Source: Chloroflexota bacterium (GTDB taxonomy: Bacteria > Chloroflexota > UBA6077 > FW602-bin22 > CADDYW01). Taken from it: a stretch of DNA of 64,000 nucleotides. The stretch is taken from NCBI GenBank assembly GCA_021324795.1, contig JAJPIK010000102.1, positions 82,953-146,952 of the forward strand. The letters are read 5' to 3'. This document shows, piece after piece, positions 24,773 to 32,942 of this stretch (position 1 is its first letter; every line of letters starts with the position of its first letter). The notes beneath the pieces were generated by a model, which made no database searches, was not told where the DNA came from, and saw nothing but the letters and a program-made list of their open reading frames with translations. The translations under genes and the position numbers were made by a program.

Positions 24773-25540
24773 ATGCACATCGGCGTTTGTCATTCGGTGA
24801 CCCTCCCGGGGGAATGGGAGGAGGCGATCGTGGAGGCGGGAGCGCTTGGGTTCGAAGGAATCGAGCTTTTTCTGCGTCCGAACACGATGGCCGAGCTGAT
24901 GGACCATCCGGAGCGAGCTGGGGCCCTGCGTGAGGCAGCAAAGCGCGCGGGAGTCGCGCTACCATCGCTCGCTCTCGTCATCTTTGGCCAGGAATGGCGT
25001 TTGAGCGATCCAAACCCGAACGCTCGAGAAGCGACGGTGGAGAAAGTGCGCATCGGCATTCAACGCTGCGCAGAGCTCGGGGGCAAGGTCGTGCTCCTCA
25101 CCGGAGCCGCCGCGTTGGATGATCCCCCGGCGGTCGAGGCGTACCTGACGTCGCTTCGGGAGCTGGCGGGGACTGCGGCCGAGCTAGGCGTTCGTCTCGG
25201 GATCGAAACCGGGTACAGCGCGGACGAAACGCGCGACATCCTCGCCCGCGTCGGCAGTCCCTGGGTCGGCGATTACTTCGACACCGGGAACGCTGCGGGG
25301 CGAGGGCGAGACCCGGTAGCAGAGATTCGGAACCGGCGCGGTCTGATCTTCCAGATGCACGTCAAGGGCGTGCGTGGGACAGACCTGGACGAGGGGACGG
25401 TGGATCTGACCGGTGTAAGCCAAGCCTTGCGCGAGACCGGCTACGACGGCTGGCTCATGCTGGAGACGCGGGCCAGCGACGCGCCACGGGAAGCCGCTCG
25501 GAAGAACCTGGCCACCTTGCGTCAGCACCTCGGCGTCTAG
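24773..25540 (+). CDS. Xylose-isomerase-like TIM-barrel sugar phosphate isomerase/epimerase
   Basis: This 255-residue protein belongs to the AP_endonuc_2/xylose isomerase-like barrels. Motifs include the first strand HIGVCHSVTLPGEW, LGFEGIELFLRP, the metal-site strand LGIETGYSADET (Glu ligand, about 148), VGDYFDTGNAAGRGRDP (Asp ligand), FQMHVKGVRG (His ligand), and GYDGWLMLETR near the end. These support metal-dependent epimerisation or isomerisation of a ketose or inositol derivative. The ATG at 24773 is preceded by AGGAGAG. A convergent gene of the same superfamily lies downstream across a strong hairpin. Confidence 0.82.
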   Translation: MHIGVCHSVTLPGEWEEAIVEAGALGFEGIELFLRPNTMAELMDHPERAGALREAAKRAGVALPSLALVIFGQEWRLSDPNPNAREATVEKVRIGIQRCAELGGKVVLLTGAAALDDPPAVEAYLTSLRELAGTAAELGVRLGIETGYSADETRDILARVGSPWVGDYFDTGNAAGRGRDPVAEIRNRRGLIFQMHVKGVRGTDLDEGTVDLTGVSQALRETGYDGWLMLETRASDAPREAARKNLATLRQHLGV

Positions 25541-25552
25541 ATCTCAATGACC

Positions 25553-25589
25553 AAAGCGTTTGGGTTGGCCAAGTCAACCCAAACGCTTT
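25553..25589. terminator. Bidirectional terminator, 15-bp perfect stem
   Basis: AAAGCGTTTGGGTTG (25553-25567) pairs perfectly with CAACCCAAACGCTTT (25575-25589) around a 7-base loop. A CTT stretch follows on the plus side. It separates two convergent TIM-barrel genes. Confidence 0.8.
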
Positions 25590-25596
25590 CTTGGGA

Positions 25597-26457
25597 TCAC
25601 TTTAGATACTCGGTGTGTCCGTTCTTCATCAGCCAGTCCTTCAGATAGACGTAGCTATCGTGGGCGCACTGGTCCTCGTCGCGATTGTCGGTGTCAACTT
25701 CCATCGAGAAAATGACGTCTTCTTTCTCGCCGGCCTGGGCCAGCAGCGGCAGCACCCGTTCGAAGTCGACCAGCCCCGCTCCGACGGCGACACCGTTGTA
25801 GGTGTCATTCTCCAGGACGTAATCGCGCACGTGCGCGTGCATAGTATAAGGCAGGCACTTGCGGGTGGCCTCGACCGGATCCTCCCCGAGGATAAGCCAG
25901 TTACCGGTGTCGCTCTGAATGCCGACGTTGTCCAGACCGGTCTCCATGCAGATGCGGATCAGTTCGTCTGACTGCCAGTAATCGTAGTTCTCCTGGCAGA
26001 TGCGAATGCCGTGATCTTTCGCGATCTGGCCAATCTCCTTGAGCATCTGGATGGCGACTTTGATCTGCCCCTCGCGGGTCATCCGACCGTTTCGCTGGCA
26101 GCCGAAATTCGACGTCCGTGCGCCCAGGTAGGCGGCGACCTCCAAGTTGCGACGTGCCTCGGCGAGAGAAGCCGCCCTCACCTCGGCATCGTTATGCACA
26201 GCGACGCTGCCAAATCCGACCATCGCGACTAGATCGTTCTCTTTCAGGCGTGCCTTGAGCTCCTCGAGGTAGCCTCGGCTGGTGTCCGGCAGCGACCGAA
26301 CCCCGAAATCGATCCCCATTGGACTGAAGCCGAACTCTTTCCTGATCTCGACAGTCTTGTTGAAAACGTAGTCAAATGCCTCGGCTGGGCCGAGCCCTTT
26401 CTGTCGAACTTGCCGGTGCCAGTTCTGTGCTGCCAGGGAGCCAATGATGATACCCAT
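25597..26457 (-). CDS. Xylose-isomerase-like TIM-barrel sugar phosphate isomerase/epimerase
   Basis: This 286-residue protein is a second barrel of the same superfamily as its convergent neighbour but is only distantly similar. Motifs are FGFSPMGIDFGVRSLPDT, VAMVGFGSVAVHND, ICQENYDYW (Glu ligand), GIQSDTGNWLILGEDP (Asp ligand), MHAHVRDYVLEND (His ligand) and IFSMEVDTDN (final Glu). The complete ligand set suggests an active enzyme. A GGAGTGG site precedes the ATG. The neighbouring sugar importers suggest a role in carbohydrate or polyol use; the substrate is open. Confidence 0.82.
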   Translation of the reverse strand: MGIIIGSLAAQNWHRQVRQKGLGPAEAFDYVFNKTVEIRKEFGFSPMGIDFGVRSLPDTSRGYLEELKARLKENDLVAMVGFGSVAVHNDAEVRAASLAEARRNLEVAAYLGARTSNFGCQRNGRMTREGQIKVAIQMLKEIGQIAKDHGIRICQENYDYWQSDELIRICMETGLDNVGIQSDTGNWLILGEDPVEATRKCLPYTMHAHVRDYVLENDTYNGVAVGAGLVDFERVLPLLAQAGEKEDVIFSMEVDTDNRDEDQCAHDSYVYLKDWLMKNGHTEYLK

Positions 26458-26702
26458 GCTTCCACTCCTTATCGAGGCTCATGCTAGTCTTGATCGCTTG
26501 GATTCGTCAACGCACCGTCGAGGCAGCCAGGAACGAGCCGAGTTACAACGATTGACGCGGGAACCGGGATCACGCCTCGCGATTTTCGCGGGCCGACGTC
26601 AGGTCGGTAAGACCAATTTGCCGGGGCGAACCTGGACGATTACTCTACCTGGCACATATAGCAGGGCCAGTTGGGTTGGACAGGATTGGAACGATGGTCT
26701 TT

Positions 26703-28370
26703 TTATTGGTTGAGCATCCCGTAATCCTTCTCCACTCGCTCCGGACTCACCAGCCCTTCCCGAACGTCGTTTAAAACACGCTCGCGGGGCCGCTGGCGCG
26801 GGTCGCCCAGACCACCGCCGCCGGGGAGCTCGATCCAGAGTTCGGTTTGGGGATCCGGGTAGATCGTCGCTTTGGGGTTAGGCCGCTCGATTGTGCCGTC
26901 GGGGTGCTTGAGAAAGTAGTCACCAGGGGCGCCAGCTTGGCCACCTTGGAGGCCGCGGGCGGGAAATTGGAGACGGTCGAAGAAGGGAGAGAAAGTATAG
27001 GGACGGTTGGTGCGCAGCCCGGCGATCACCAGCCGGTGGCCAAGGCCACCCCGGAACTGACCGGGCCCGCCCGAGTCCGGGCGCAGTGCCTTCTCTAGGA
27101 CGACTAGCGGTGAGCGGTTCTCGATGATCTCGACGGCGGTGCCGGAGATGCCCGAGGGAAACGCAGTCGACGAGAGACCATCGAGGCCGGTCCGAGCGCC
27201 GGTCCCGCCGGCGTTGAAGAACAGCAGGTTGAAGCGACGTCCGTCCGGGTAGAAGCCATGGAACTGGGTGTTCCAGAGGTTCGCCGAGCCCTCGGCCATG
27301 ATCCGGTCCGGTACAACCTCAGCGAGCGCACCGAAGATCAACGCTGGCAGAAAGTGGCCGAGGATGTGTCGGGCAGCGACCGGGGCAGGGCGCCGACAGT
27401 TCAGGATGCAGCCTTCCGGCGCGGTCACGGTGAGTGAGCGGAAGCTGCCCTCGTTGTTCGGCACGTCGGGGGCGAGCAGCGCCTTCAGGGCAAAGGTGGC
27501 GTAAGCCTCGGTATAATTCAGGACGACGTTAATTCCGTACCGACTCTCCGGCGAGGTCCCGGCGAAATCGACGTGAACAGCCTCTCCTTTGATGTCGACC
27601 CGTACCTGTAAGCGGATCGGCTCGTCGTAGCCGTCGGTCATCGTCACGTTTTCATAGGAGCCGTCCGGTAGACGGGCGATCGCCTCGCGCATGGCACGAT
27701 CGGACCGAGCGATGATCTCGTCGGCAAGCGGCTCGATCGTTGTGAAACCAAACTCGTCCATGAACTCGCTCAGCCGGGCCGCGCCGACGTCGTTCGCCGC
27801 GGTCATCGAGTAGAGTTCGGCAGTCACTTCGCTCGGCGCTCGGATGTTGTTCTGAATGATCCGAAAGAGATCTTCGTTCGGCTTGCCCTCGACGAAGAGC
27901 CGACTGATCGGGATGAATAAACCTTCTTCATAGAGCTCGCGGGCGTCCGCGGAAAAGACCCGGCCGCCGATGTCGGCGACGTGGCAAATGTTGCCGAAGA
28001 ACGCGACGAGCTTCCCTTGATGAAAAGTTGGCGTGATGACTGTGATGTCAAGCAGGTGCCCGGAGGTCTTCCAGGGATCGTTGGTGATCCAGACGTCACC
28101 CGGTTTGATCGTTTCGGGGGGGAACTCGGCAAGGAAATGACGAATGCAATTCGCCATCGAGTTGATGTGGCCAGGGGTACCGGTGATCGCCTGGGCGAGG
28201 AGATAGCCGCGCGCGTCAAAGACGCAAGCCGAAAGGTCACCCGCTTCCGCGACCGGCGGAGAAAACGAGGTGTGGACCAGCGCGGTCGCCTGCTCATTGA
28301 CGACCCCGATCAAGCGGCTCCAGAAGACTTCCAACGCGAAAGGATCAATGGTTGAAACGGCTTGCGCCAT
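26703..28370 (-). CDS. hyuB: Hydantoinase B / oxoprolinase subunit (HyuB)
   Basis: This 555-residue protein is the beta subunit of ATP-dependent N-methylhydantoinase/acetone carboxylase/oxoprolinase-type enzymes. Family signatures visible are VDPF-like start TIDPFALEVFWSRL, SACVFDARGYLLAQ, GDVWITNDPWKTSGHLLDI, FFGNICHVADIGG, and the C-terminal ELWIELPGGGGLGDP. I used the ATG at 28370, preceded by GTGGAG; the longer frame runs into the palindromic element. It lies 114 bases after hyuA, with a 23-bp perfect hairpin in between. The pair acts as a complex on a cyclic amide or related compound. Confidence 0.93.
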   Translation of the reverse strand: MAQAVSTIDPFALEVFWSRLIGVVNEQATALVHTSFSPPVAEAGDLSACVFDARGYLLAQAITGTPGHINSMANCIRHFLAEFPPETIKPGDVWITNDPWKTSGHLLDITVITPTFHQGKLVAFFGNICHVADIGGRVFSADARELYEEGLFIPISRLFVEGKPNEDLFRIIQNNIRAPSEVTAELYSMTAANDVGAARLSEFMDEFGFTTIEPLADEIIARSDRAMREAIARLPDGSYENVTMTDGYDEPIRLQVRVDIKGEAVHVDFAGTSPESRYGINVVLNYTEAYATFALKALLAPDVPNNEGSFRSLTVTAPEGCILNCRRPAPVAARHILGHFLPALIFGALAEVVPDRIMAEGSANLWNTQFHGFYPDGRRFNLLFFNAGGTGARTGLDGLSSTAFPSGISGTAVEIIENRSPLVVLEKALRPDSGGPGQFRGGLGHRLVIAGLRTNRPYTFSPFFDRLQFPARGLQGGQAGAPGDYFLKHPDGTIERPNPKATIYPDPQTELWIELPGGGGLGDPRQRPRERVLNDVREGLVSPERVEKDYGMLNQ

Positions 28371-28412
28371 TGCGCTACTCCACTGAAATTTCCTTAGCCC
28401 GTCGGCTCCGGC

Positions 28413-28462
28413 CCCGGGTTCCCTCACCTCTCCCGCGCACGGGAGAGGTGAGGGAACCCGGG
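28413..28462. repeat. Perfect 23-bp palindrome between hyuA and hyuB
   Basis: Positions 28413-28435 and 28440-28462 are exact inverted repeats around a CGCA loop. The arm starts CCCGGGTTCCCTCACCTCTC. No T run follows on the operon strand, so it is not a typical terminator. The CCCTCACCYCTCCC core is related to the element near 24719. It may stabilise or trim the mRNA, or be a REP-like repeat. Confidence 0.8.
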
Positions 28463-28484
28463 ATTTACCCAATCAAACGGCTCT

Positions 28485-30575
28485 TCACTCCAGCTCGATC
28501 ACCAGATTCGACCAATCGTCGACCATAACCTGACCTCGTCCGCCGACGACGACTGTCGACTCCCGCTCTTCGACGACGGCCGGCCCGTTGAAGTGCGCGC
28601 CGGCCGCCAGGCGATTTCGATTGTAGACCGGAACAGTTACGAAGCCGCCGCACTCCGGCAGATAGATCGGCCGCTCACCCTTGAGCGCAGCCCGAGCGTC
28701 CCGGTAACCATCCGAGCGCAGTGGCCGAACCTCCGGTCGCGGACCGGAGACGCTCAGTCGCCAGTTGAGCGCCTCAACCGGCACGCCCGGCGCAGCACGC
28801 TTGAAGAGGCTGAGATAGACCGCGTCGAACACCCCTCGAATTTCGGTCCGGCTCGCCTTGCTGAGCCGACCAAGCGGGATCGGTACCAAGATCTGGTGGG
28901 CCTGACCAGCCAGACGCATCTCGGCGGTGCGGACGAACGAGATCTGGTCGGGCGAGACCTGAGCCGCGGCGAGGAGGTCCCGGCCCTGTTTCTCCATGTC
29001 AGCAAACAATCGATCGATCTCCACCCAGTCCAGGCTATCGAGCAGGCCAGCCGCGCCGCGGACGAAGCTGAAGGCGAGCGGCGCCACCAGGAAGCCGATC
29101 GTCGAGCCAACACCGGCCGCGAACGGGGCGATGATCTGACGCAGACGGAGGATGGACGCGACCTGATAAGCGTGGACCGGACCGGCGCCGCCGAAGGCGA
29201 AGAGGGGGAAGCGCCGGACGTCCTTTCCCCGCTCGACCGCGTGCATCCGGGCGGCCGATGCCATATTCTCATTCACTGTCTGGTGAATCGCCCAAGCCGC
29301 CTCGGTGACCGACTTGTGGATTGGCTCAGCGATGTGACGACGGATGGCTTGCTCGGCCGCGGCGCGGTCGAGCTTCAACTGGCCTCCGAGGAAGAAGTCG
29401 GGATCGAGATAACCCAGGACAAGGTCGGCGTCGGTGACGGTCGGCAGCTCTCCGCCCAGTCCATAGCAGGCCGGCCCCGGCGCGGCACCGGCGCTCTCCG
29501 GACCAACCTTGATCAGGCCAAAGCGGTCGATCCGGGCGATCGAGCCGCCGCCCGCGCCGATCTCGATCAGATCGATTGCCGGCGCCTTGATTGGCAAGCC
29601 ACTCCCCGGTTTGAAGCGATAGACCCGGTCGACCTCGAACTCGTTCGTCGTGAAAGGCTTGCCATTCTCGATCAGGCACGCCTTGGCGGTCGTCCCGCCC
29701 ATGTCGAACGAGAGCAGGTCTGGCCATCCACTTTGCTGGCCAAGGTAGGCCGCGGCGAGCGCGCCAGCGGCTGGTCCGGATTCGATCAGCCGCACCGGAA
29801 ATCGGGCTGCCGCCTCAGCGGTAGCGATTCCACCGTTCGAGAGCATCAGAAACAGGCGTCCACCGAAGTGGATTCGAGTGAGCTCGGCTTCCAGATCCGC
29901 CAGGTAGCGGTCAAGCATCTCCTGGACGTAGGCGTTGGCGACCGTCGTCGAGGTCCGCTCGTACTCGCGAATCTCGCCGGCGACCTCCGACGACAGTGAC
30001 ACCCGCAGCTTGGGCGCCCGGTCCGCGATCCGCTCTGCCACCAGCTTTTCATGCAACGGATTCCGGAAGGCGTGCAGAAAGACGACGGCGACGGCATGGA
30101 TCTCCCGGCGCTCGATCTCGTCCAGGGCAGCGTCGACGGTCGCGAGGTCGATCGGTCGGTAGACCGTGCCATCGGCGAAGATGCGCTCGTCGACTTCGAA
30201 GCGGTCCTCCCGGGCGACGAGGGGACGCGGCTGCTCGAGCAGCAGATCGTACATGTCGTAGCGGTGCTCGCGGGCGATGTCGAGCACGTCCTTGAAGCCG
30301 CGAGTGGTCAGCAGCGCGGTACGCGCGCCGCTGCGTTGAATGATCGCATTGGTAACCAGCGTCGTGCCGTGAATGACGTTGCGGAGCGCCTCGGCGCTAA
30401 CTCCTGCTGCCTCGAGGCTCTGGGCGATCGCCCGCAAGACGCCAACCGATGGATCCTCCGGTGTGGTCAAGGTCTTGGCAATGTGAAAGGCGCCGGTGGA
30501 GTCGTTGACCAGCAGAACGTCGGTAAACGTCCCGCCGACGTCGACTCCGACGCGAAAGCTCAAAGCAGCAGGCAC
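28485..30575 (-). CDS. hyuA: Hydantoinase A / oxoprolinase subunit (HyuA)
   Basis: This 696-residue protein is the ATP-binding alpha subunit paired with HyuB. It has the N-terminal actin-like phosphate loop VGVDVGGTFTDVLLV at about 9-22 and HGTTLVTNAIIQRSGA at about 70. The second ATPase motif is LLSFDMGGTTAKACLIENG near 290, and GGAGPVHAY sits near 465. The length fits the 680-720-residue family. The start is a GTG at 30575. It begins 21 bases after the ctaA stop on the same strand, so ctaA, hyuA and hyuB may share a transcript, although a functional link with haem A synthesis is not obvious. Confidence 0.93.
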   Translation of the reverse strand: MPAALSFRVGVDVGGTFTDVLLVNDSTGAFHIAKTLTTPEDPSVGVLRAIAQSLEAAGVSAEALRNVIHGTTLVTNAIIQRSGARTALLTTRGFKDVLDIAREHRYDMYDLLLEQPRPLVAREDRFEVDERIFADGTVYRPIDLATVDAALDEIERREIHAVAVVFLHAFRNPLHEKLVAERIADRAPKLRVSLSSEVAGEIREYERTSTTVANAYVQEMLDRYLADLEAELTRIHFGGRLFLMLSNGGIATAEAAARFPVRLIESGPAAGALAAAYLGQQSGWPDLLSFDMGGTTAKACLIENGKPFTTNEFEVDRVYRFKPGSGLPIKAPAIDLIEIGAGGGSIARIDRFGLIKVGPESAGAAPGPACYGLGGELPTVTDADLVLGYLDPDFFLGGQLKLDRAAAEQAIRRHIAEPIHKSVTEAAWAIHQTVNENMASAARMHAVERGKDVRRFPLFAFGGAGPVHAYQVASILRLRQIIAPFAAGVGSTIGFLVAPLAFSFVRGAAGLLDSLDWVEIDRLFADMEKQGRDLLAAAQVSPDQISFVRTAEMRLAGQAHQILVPIPLGRLSKASRTEIRGVFDAVYLSLFKRAAPGVPVEALNWRLSVSGPRPEVRPLRSDGYRDARAALKGERPIYLPECGGFVTVPVYNRNRLAAGAHFNGPAVVEERESTVVVGGRGQVMVDDWSNLVIELE

Positions 30576-30596
30576 AGCAAATCTCTCATTCGAGCG

Positions 30597-31577
30597 TTAC
30601 TGCACGCGACCGACCGATACCGGAATCGTCGGCATCGCATCTTTGGTCTCGGTCACCTCCACCGGCCCCGGCAATACCCTCAGGCACAGATAGCTGACGC
30701 TGCCGAAGAGGAGGGCCATGACGCCGGCGTGGAGAAGGGCACTGAAGAGGCCCATGCCGGTCGAGACAACCACCGCACCGGTGAGTGATTGGGCAAGGAT
30801 GAGAACCACCGCGGCAAAGCTTGCCCAGACGAGGTCAGGACGCACCGCCCGAAAACTCCAGGCACGTACAGCCAGGCCAACCAGGAAGACGACGGCGAGC
30901 AAAGCGGCGAAGCGATGGGCGAAGACCGGGCCGGTGGGGTAGCCGAGGCGCGGCACGACCTGGCCGTTGCAGAGCGGCCAGCCGTAACAGCCCATGTTCA
31001 ATCCAGCATGCCGGATGTAGGCGCCCAGGTAGACAACGACGAGCAGGAAAAGCAGCGCCGTCCAGGCGGCGCGGACGTAGCCACGGCTGACCGTCTGACG
31101 ACGGAGCTGACGAGTCGCTTCGGACTCGCCGACCGAGGTCGCTACCAGCAACGCGCTGGCGAAGGCGGCAAGCGAGATGCCGAAGTGCAAGGCGAGCACA
31201 AGCGGGTTCTGAGGATAAAGTACCGCCCAGGCGCCCATGCCAGCTTGCAGGAAGAGTGTACCAACCATCAGGATGGCAAGAATGCGGATCTCCCGGTTCT
31301 GGCGATAGGCCAGCCAGGCACTGACCGCGAGCGAGAGAACGAGAATCGTCTCGATTCCGGTCACCGCGCGGTGGCTGAACTCGATCATCGTCGAGACAGC
31401 AAATTCTGGAATCAACTCGCCGTGACAAAGCGGCCAAGAGCGGCCGCAGCCTTCTGCCGAGCCGGTGTTCGTCACCGTCGCCCCCATGACGAGGACGATG
31501 AACATCCCGATAGCCGTTGCCCAGGCCAACGGCTTCAACAGAGGAACAGCGATTGAGCGAGGATCATGCCGATTCAT
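30597..31577 (-). CDS. ctaA: Heme A synthase (CtaA/COX15 family)
   Basis: This 326-residue membrane enzyme converts haem O to haem A for cytochrome oxidase. Eight hydrophobic helices can be seen. The conserved haem histidines fall in EFSHRAVTG (about 65), LALHFGIS (about 130), FAHRFAAL (about 220) and LLHAGVM (about 283). Each half has a cysteine pair in its outer loop (EGCGRSWPLCHGE and NMGCYGWPLCNGQ), so both redox-active pairs of the type with two Cys pairs are present. AAGGGG precedes the ATG at 31577. No oxidase structural genes are in the window. Confidence 0.93.
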   Translation of the reverse strand: MNRHDPRSIAVPLLKPLAWATAIGMFIVLVMGATVTNTGSAEGCGRSWPLCHGELIPEFAVSTMIEFSHRAVTGIETILVLSLAVSAWLAYRQNREIRILAILMVGTLFLQAGMGAWAVLYPQNPLVLALHFGISLAAFASALLVATSVGESEATRQLRRQTVSRGYVRAAWTALLFLLVVVYLGAYIRHAGLNMGCYGWPLCNGQVVPRLGYPTGPVFAHRFAALLAVVFLVGLAVRAWSFRAVRPDLVWASFAAVVLILAQSLTGAVVVSTGMGLFSALLHAGVMALLFGSVSYLCLRVLPGPVEVTETKDAMPTIPVSVGRVQ

Positions 31578-31738
31578 TTAGGCCCCTTGCTGTGGACGCG
31601 GCAGATTGGTACCGTCTGAGATCGACAATCATGCTAACAGGTTTGGCGGCAGTGGAAAAGTGTCGCCGATCAGCCTGCCGTTACGGTATGTCCTCCGATT
31701 GGCGCACCTTCTATGGCACCTCCAGGGCGTCAGTGAGC

Positions 31739-31766
31739 GGCCGCGCAGAATCCTTCAGGCGCGGCC
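31739..31766 (+). terminator. GC-rich hairpin with pyrimidine tract
   Basis: GGCCGCGC (31739-31746) pairs with GCGCGGCC (31759-31766) and is followed by TTTCTTCTCTCTT on the plus strand. No plus-strand gene lies upstream, so it may act against antisense transcripts or, as a bare hairpin, protect the 3' end of the minus-strand gene ending at 31779. Confidence 0.4.
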
Positions 31767-31778
31767 TTTCTTCTCTCT

Positions 31779-32552
31779 TCATCCCCGTTTTTGTCGGTAG
31801 AAGATGCACAGATCGGTGAGGTGACATGCTCCACAACGCGGGAAGTGGGCCTTGCAAATCACGCGGGCGTGCCGCGAGAGCTCTTGGTAGAGATGACGGC
31901 GTTGAGCTGCCGTGAGCTGACTGACCGCGGCACCGAGCACACGGTTGAGGCGGGGCGAGTCGACGCCGACACCGAGGCGGGAGAAAAGCCGGAGCAGCGG
32001 CTGCGTGAGCGGCATCATCATCCGATCGAAGACATCGAACATGACCTTTTGCGCGAGGTGCGTGCCAACTCCGGGCAACGACGTCAGGTAGCTTTCCAGG
32101 GTGGCATCATCCCAGCTTTGAAGCGGGATGAACGAGCCGTCCGGAAAATCGTCCCGCATCCGCGCGACCAGTGCTTGAATGAAGCTGGCACGCTGGTGTG
32201 CAAAGCCGGTAGCTTTGACGAGGGCTTCAATCTCGGTGAGAGGGGCATCGGCGAGGTCGTCCCAGATTGGGTAACGACTGCGCAATCGATCGAAGGCGAA
32301 TCGCGCGGTGCTTGGCACCGTTCGGTAGGCCAGCAGGCCGTAGACGAGCGCCGCTAGCGGATCAGTGGTGAAGGTGCTGTCTTCGACGCCATCGAGCGGA
32401 AACCGCTGAAGCCAGGCGAATGGAAATGGAGATCTCGGAGAAGATGCTTCTTCGCTGAATCCCCCGTTGACTTGGTTACTGAGAATGCCAACCAAGCTCG
32501 TATCCTTCCAAATTGCTTGTCGTCGGGCAACGCTACAGACCTCTTCGGCCAA
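31779..32552 (-). CDS. Endonuclease III-like HhH protein with 4Fe-4S cluster, catalytic residues lost
   Basis: This protein of up to 257 residues has the fold of HhH-GPD DNA glycosylases. The helix-hairpin-helix reads LTSLPGVGTHLAQKVMFDVF, and the C-terminal cluster motif is complete: CX6CX2CX5C in VICKAHFPRCGACHLTDLC. In endonuclease III the hairpin ends GRKTA with the catalytic Lys, and the next strand carries VDTHV with the catalytic Asp. Here these are GTHLA and PLTQPL, so neither residue is present. It may bind DNA without cutting, or use different chemistry. The start is uncertain; the first 45 residues have low-complexity Ser/Pro character and a later start is possible. Confidence 0.8.
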   Translation of the reverse strand: MAEEVCSVARRQAIWKDTSLVGILSNQVNGGFSEEASSPRSPFPFAWLQRFPLDGVEDSTFTTDPLAALVYGLLAYRTVPSTARFAFDRLRSRYPIWDDLADAPLTEIEALVKATGFAHQRASFIQALVARMRDDFPDGSFIPLQSWDDATLESYLTSLPGVGTHLAQKVMFDVFDRMMMPLTQPLLRLFSRLGVGVDSPRLNRVLGAAVSQLTAAQRRHLYQELSRHARVICKAHFPRCGACHLTDLCIFYRQKRG

Positions 32553-32942
32553 TACTTCGGCCCATGCGTCCCTAATTGCAGAATGGTCTTCTTTTTTTAC
32601 TCTAGTTATCCAAGCGGTCTGGGAGTGTCAGATGCCCGGTCCGGGATTTCAAACCCGAAATTAGTGCAGAGTGCCCAATAATCCACCTCGCGTCATTATA
32701 GAAGGTCGCACGTCTCCTGATTCAGCGAGAAAAATGCCCCGGTGGACATTCCGAAAACTGAGTACCCACTCGATGTTCGGCAAAGTGCACAAATCTTTTC
32801 GCCGATCTTCCGGATCGCGACTCCGTAGAACGTCGTCAGCTGCTCGCGTAGGCTGGTCATGAGACCACTTCCCCGACCAGGGTTGCACTCAAATGGGGAG
32901 GCCGGCCTTGATCAGACTAACTCGAGAAGGGAGAAAACCAGC
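32553..32942. other. Gene-free divergent control region upstream of the amidase-Dpp operon
   Basis: These 390 bases separate the minus-strand HhH gene from the amidase operon. Open frames of 60-75 codons exist on both strands but lack ribosome sites and plausible composition. The segment 32624-32660 contains GC-rich dyads (CCCGGTCCGGG and CGGG..CCCG) that could fold, and a T7-8 run lies at about 32592. No convincing promoter pair could be placed by eye. Confidence 0.5.

Noticed and set aside
28593..29999. 468-residue plus-strand frame across hyuA
   Set aside because: Shadow of HyuA, which has clear ATPase motifs on the minus strand.
32600..32670. tRNA-like text with a TTTCAAAC motif and GC-rich stems
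   Set aside because: No acceptor stem, no proper D-arm or anticodon arm, and the T-stem does not pair correctly.
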